From Paulinella micropora (taxonomy: Eukaryota > Cercozoa > Imbricatea > Euglyphida): a stretch of 60,469 bases of DNA. This document shows positions 57,174 to 60,469 of this stretch, one piece after another. Below the pieces are notes generated by a model. That model was not told the DNA's origin and searched no databases. It saw only the letters and a program-made list of their open reading frames with translations. The stretch's first letter is position 1. Every line of letters begins with the position of its first letter. The position numbers were made by a program, and so were the translations under genes. The DNA lies in assembly GCA_009731375.1 (NCBI GenBank), contig BJOX01000175.1, positions 84,113-144,581 of the forward strand, read 5' to 3'.

Positions 57174-59537
57174 ATGCCGTGGGGCAGGCGGAGCAAGTGT
57201 CGTAATGCTCGAAAGCTGAGCAAGAGCCTAGCAAGGATCATGCTGGCAAGAATCAAGCAGCACACTGATTGCGTAGACGGTAAGTGTAATTTTTCGGAAG
57301 CTGACCAGGATTATACCGGAGATAGCTGGATGAAGCAAGGCACGTTCAATATAGTCTTTCTTAAACGGAGGGACCGTCGCCTAGTGCATCGCTATGGTTT
57401 CTTTGTGTACGAGAGCAAGGAAATGGCCGACGAACGCACGGGCTGGAGCTCAGCCATGTACGAAAATGGAATTGGCGCCAACCAAAAAACAACCTACTGC
57501 AAGATCTCGCCAGGTGATTTCCAAACCTTCACAGCTATGCTTGAAAGATTGGAACAGGAAATCAGGACTAAACTAAAAAAGTCAAAACCGCTCTGCCACG
57601 CCCAACTATCTCAGGACATTGCGAACTTAAAGTCCAAGGTAGAGTATGTGAACAATGAAAAAAAACTAGAGGAGAAGCGGGGGGCTGGGATTTACTTGTT
57701 TCACAGCCAAGCTGCATATGCAACAAGCGACCTGGGCTTTGAGTTGCACAGACTTCCCCAGGGCCGGGACGCTGCCTGGAAAGCTACTTACGAGATCGTC
57801 AAAAAGTATGTGGCGCTCTTTCTGGCACGGCTAGTAACCGAGCCTAAGAGCGATGCGCTGGTGATTGATCTGAAGCCGCAGAATTTTCTTGTCTACAAAT
57901 CGCACGGGCCAGCTGTCCAAGTGCTTTTCGGAGACGCGGACCTGCACGAATACCATGTAAACGCGTCGGCGGGCGAAGTGAGCCTGCAATGGCTAGGAGA
58001 GTTGCTGGGAAATGGAGAGCCGAATAGAAAGCTAGCTCTTGGGATGTTTGCAACCCTGGCGGCGGTTGCGCATATATATAACCAAGGCTCAGCCGACGCT
58101 GCGGTGGCCATCATCAACGAAGAGTTAGCCAGCGCAAAAGATGCAACGTTCTTGTTGGAGGCTATAGCTTTGGTGGCCAACCTACGCTTTCGACGACCGG
58201 GAGACTATGCGACCTTTCTGACCATTCTGACACATTACTATACTTATAGCGGAAAAGAAAAACAGCTCTCCGATTTGGTGTATCATCCTCTGCAATCAGA
58301 CAAGACAAATCAAACCTACCTTCTTTTCCAACAGCTGCACGACACGGCACAGACAACCCCCTCTGGATTAGCCGTCCCAGGTGCAAAGCACACGACACAG
58401 CACCTGACCTTGGCGGCTGAACAATACATTTACATTTTGTCGCAAGCTTTCCCCGGCCGCGGACTGGATAAGGAAAAGCGTTTTTTAACTGGTTTGCAGG
58501 AGCTACATCAGCGGGTTACAAAGCACGCCACCCAGGGAGGTTCTGCTGAAATTGCAAGGTTACTGAACGCGCGGGTAAACACGGCTAAAAAACGTAAGCA
58601 TTTAGACAAGGGTGGTCTGATAATCTGGGACGAAGAGGCCCGGCGCGGGGACAGACTTGAAAAAAAACGTACTTTTATTATGGTTCTGGGCTCTGTGTCG
58701 GATTCGAACAAAGCTAAAGATATTCACGCTTGGTCTGAAGCTATGCGTGACAATCAAATAGGCGTGTGCGAAACTACCAGTATCATCCCCGCCGAACTAG
58801 TGTTCCAAGCACAGCAACCAAAAACCAGGCAACCCCGCAAGTCGCCTGGCTCTCTTCCTCCAAACCGCGCATCCATGAGCGGTCTGTGCCACACGCAACC
58901 CGATGACAACGGGTCCTTGGCAGATTATCTAAAGAACGTCTACGAGCTCCGGAACGATCCTTGGGATTCTTGCAAGGACAAACTCCATTTGGCTGCAAAT
59001 CTAGGGTATCAGTTATTCTTGCTGGTGGAACGCCACGCACGGCTCCTGCTACGACATGCTCAAAAGAAGAAGCAGTTTTTTCTGCCCAGCGGTGCCACGC
59101 TTGACGACGTGGCTGTGTATACTTATGTCGTGCCAGGGCAGCAGAAGCAGCGGTTGGGCAGGGTCCGCTTCTTGGACTCGCAACAAACTTTCACCCGAGG
59201 ATTCCAGGCCCCCAGCGACAAAGCCAAAGCCTGGCTTACAAGACTCGGCGCAGCAAGAGCTTCGGTGCTGCACCTGCAAACTCTACTTTACTTGGCCTTG
59301 CTAGCCAACAGCGGCAAACAACCTCATTACGTATACGTACGGCGCCCGCTGCTCAACGCGCCTTTTTTAAAAGAACTCAAGGACGAGTTCCTGGTCTGGT
59401 TTAGAGAAGCTTTCAAAGACGCGGAGGAACTCGGCATCCTAAACGAACAGGGCAAGAATCTGCTACAGGAATTTAGCAACAGTGCTTCCGAAAAGAGCTC
59501 TGACCCCTGTAGTTGTTTAATGTTTTTCTCGCCATAA
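57174..59537 (+). CDS. Duplicated protein-kinase-like protein, second half degenerate
   Basis: 787 residues from the ATG at 57174. An upstream in-frame ATG at 57024 would run through a gap and the TATA box and is rejected. The first half has KQGTFNIVFLKRR, like a glycine loop and beta-3 strand. It also has ALVIDLKPQNFLV (residues 228-240), a catalytic loop with D232, K234 and N237 in the kinase order, and FGDADL near 253-257 in the place of DFG. The second half repeats the pattern: 'WSSAMYENGIGANQKTT' in the first half echoes 'WSEAMRDNQIGVCETTS' in the second, but the catalytic loop is replaced by FLPSGATLDDVAVYTY, so it is a probable pseudokinase. No signal peptide or TM. The ending CSCLMFFSP could be lipidated. 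Confidence 0.6.
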   Translation: MPWGRRSKCRNARKLSKSLARIMLARIKQHTDCVDGKCNFSEADQDYTGDSWMKQGTFNIVFLKRRDRRLVHRYGFFVYESKEMADERTGWSSAMYENGIGANQKTTYCKISPGDFQTFTAMLERLEQEIRTKLKKSKPLCHAQLSQDIANLKSKVEYVNNEKKLEEKRGAGIYLFHSQAAYATSDLGFELHRLPQGRDAAWKATYEIVKKYVALFLARLVTEPKSDALVIDLKPQNFLVYKSHGPAVQVLFGDADLHEYHVNASAGEVSLQWLGELLGNGEPNRKLALGMFATLAAVAHIYNQGSADAAVAIINEELASAKDATFLLEAIALVANLRFRRPGDYATFLTILTHYYTYSGKEKQLSDLVYHPLQSDKTNQTYLLFQQLHDTAQTTPSGLAVPGAKHTTQHLTLAAEQYIYILSQAFPGRGLDKEKRFLTGLQELHQRVTKHATQGGSAEIARLLNARVNTAKKRKHLDKGGLIIWDEEARRGDRLEKKRTFIMVLGSVSDSNKAKDIHAWSEAMRDNQIGVCETTSIIPAELVFQAQQPKTRQPRKSPGSLPPNRASMSGLCHTQPDDNGSLADYLKNVYELRNDPWDSCKDKLHLAANLGYQLFLLVERHARLLLRHAQKKKQFFLPSGATLDDVAVYTYVVPGQQKQRLGRVRFLDSQQTFTRGFQAPSDKAKAWLTRLGAARASVLHLQTLLYLALLANSGKQPHYVYVRRPLLNAPFLKELKDEFLVWFREAFKDAEELGILNEQGKNLLQEFSNSASEKSSDPCSCLMFFSP

Positions 59538-59559
59538 ACCGATGGCTGGTGTACACTGG

Positions 59560-60351
59560 CTAAATGCTGATGTATTGCGGACTTGCATAGATAGCCATCG
59601 ATATAATGCCCGATATAACAGCGAAGGCGATAAGCACGACACCATAACAACCACCGTCGTCTGAATCTAAGCAAAGCCCACAGAAACATCCAACAACCAA
59701 AAGAATGATGCCAATGATGAAGAAAGCCAGGATGGATCTATAGGCGCTCTTTGGTTGACACGCAGCATTGATGGCGTAGGAGATATTGCACGATCCGTTG
59801 CAGCTGGCTTGCCACGTAAGCTGTATGTTTTCGAATCGCTTTCGGGTTTTATACAGCTGATTGCTGGTGTACACTATGTATCCTGCATCACATTGATCTT
59901 CGTCCTCGCTATCCCAGATCAGCGAATTGCTCAGATTCAAGGTTATGTTGTTCACATAATAGGTTTCCGCAGGTTTGTAATAGAAGTAGAGCTTATCCAA
60001 GCAATAGCATTCCTTAGCTTGCTCAAAAGGTTTGACAGAACCTAGAAGCGTGGATCCGTTGGAAGCGTTGACCAGTCTCCACGTTAGATCCGCGATCCTT
60101 TTCTTTTTGCAGCCGTGACCCGATATTGTATCACTTTGGGTACGCTGCGCGTTGCCTGCGTTGCTTGTATGAATTATGTACAAGCCTCTGGTAGCTTGCG
60201 TGCTAGTTTGCGTGTCACGAGGAGCCACGGTGTCGCCATCTGGCTTTTTCACATGCGTATTGCCTTTGGGCCTTGTCGTTCTGGCTATACCTTCCGCCAG
60301 TAGCTGTCCGCCCAGTACTAAGAAAGCCCAAAGAAATAATGCGTGTTTCAT
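59560..60351 (-). CDS. Type I membrane glycoprotein-like protein with C-terminal TM pair
   Basis: 263 residues. Residues 1-19 form a signal peptide (HALFLWAFLVLGGQLLA). Residues 20-205 are a Cys-containing extracellular part with several N-x-S/T sites (NASNGS, NNIT, NLSNS, NGSCNIS). Two hydrophobic segments follow, at about 207-228 (ILAFFIIGIILLVVGCFCGL) and 237-257 (GVVLIAFAVISGIISMAIYA), ending SPQYISI. Convergent with the kinase-like gene (22-base spacer). Probably a plasma-membrane or vacuolar protein; no family recognised. Confidence 0.6.
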   Translation of the reverse strand: MKHALFLWAFLVLGGQLLAEGIARTTRPKGNTHVKKPDGDTVAPRDTQTSTQATRGLYIIHTSNAGNAQRTQSDTISGHGCKKKRIADLTWRLVNASNGSTLLGSVKPFEQAKECYCLDKLYFYYKPAETYYVNNITLNLSNSLIWDSEDEDQCDAGYIVYTSNQLYKTRKRFENIQLTWQASCNGSCNISYAINAACQPKSAYRSILAFFIIGIILLVVGCFCGLCLDSDDGGCYGVVLIAFAVISGIISMAIYASPQYISI

Positions 60352-60469
60352 TTGGTTAGTTTTAGATATAGAACTTACTAGTCGCTAGGAAAATGAAAGA
60401 AGTGAGAGTGTGTGTGTGGGGGAAGGGAAGAAGTGTAATGAAAGGGGGGGGGGGGGGGGGGGTTTCCCC
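60352..60469. other. Upstream region ending in poly-G
   Basis: GT/GA-rich sequence ends with 18 G residues at the window edge. Nothing else was seen. Confidence 0.5.

Overview
This is a eukaryotic (protist or algal) nuclear window, not a bacterial one. It has a spliced AP-1 sigma gene whose introns are packed with tetranucleotide microsatellites, GC-rich surface-protein genes with Ser/Thr-rich linkers and EGF modules, and two AT-rich blocks that look like integrated polinton-like viruses (PLVs). I cannot name the host. The AP-1 sigma protein looks most like the plant/algal type. Eleven assembly gaps (runs of N) are present, most of them flanked by poly-G or poly-C.

Region 1, 1-9.9 kb (PLV element A, AT-rich): a major capsid protein cut by the window edge, a frameshifted penton/minor capsid gene, an adenain-type cysteine protease, a remnant of a membrane-protein gene, a long fibre gene ending in a peptidase S74 chaperone domain (two frameshifts and a 793-base gap), an acidic/basic protein, a retroviral-type (rve) integrase, and small ORFs, one with an apparent 35-nt intron.

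Region 2, 10.4-24.9 kb (host): AP-1 sigma adaptin in at least eight exons (10383-17564, + strand). Its introns hold CTTT, CTAT, CATA and GATA arrays, a 442-bp dispersed repeat and short motifs shared between introns. Downstream are more microsatellites and a roughly 1-kb block (21541-22575) dense in hairpins. Five of these hairpins share an identical 13-nt loop on stems of different, compensating sequence. This is the best candidate for something undescribed.

Region 3, 25-38.56 kb (PLV element B, AT-rich): two small F-box/zinc-finger paralogues on either side of a broken tyrosine recombinase, a phage-like structural protein, a penton-like protein, a second and unrelated-looking major capsid protein, the A32/FtsK-type packaging ATPase, a large structural protein with a phospholipase A2-like motif, small membrane/secreted proteins, and a second S74 fibre. 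Elements A and B differ in their capsid proteins and recombinase type but share an almost identical fibre-end/membrane-protein cassette. No replication gene was found in either block.

Region 4, 38.56-60.5 kb (GC-rich): at 38558-38562 element B runs directly into a host surface-protein gene, truncating both. Next come a paralogue with an intact signal peptide but an in-frame TAG, three copies (one near full length) of a TV-Pol-like polymerase/SF3 helicase gene, a roughly 260-bp satellite with a 93-nt-arm palindrome, a protein with duplicated kinase-like halves, and a two-TM membrane protein. Six gene breaks across the window lie at homopolymer runs, so some apparent pseudogenes may be base-calling errors.
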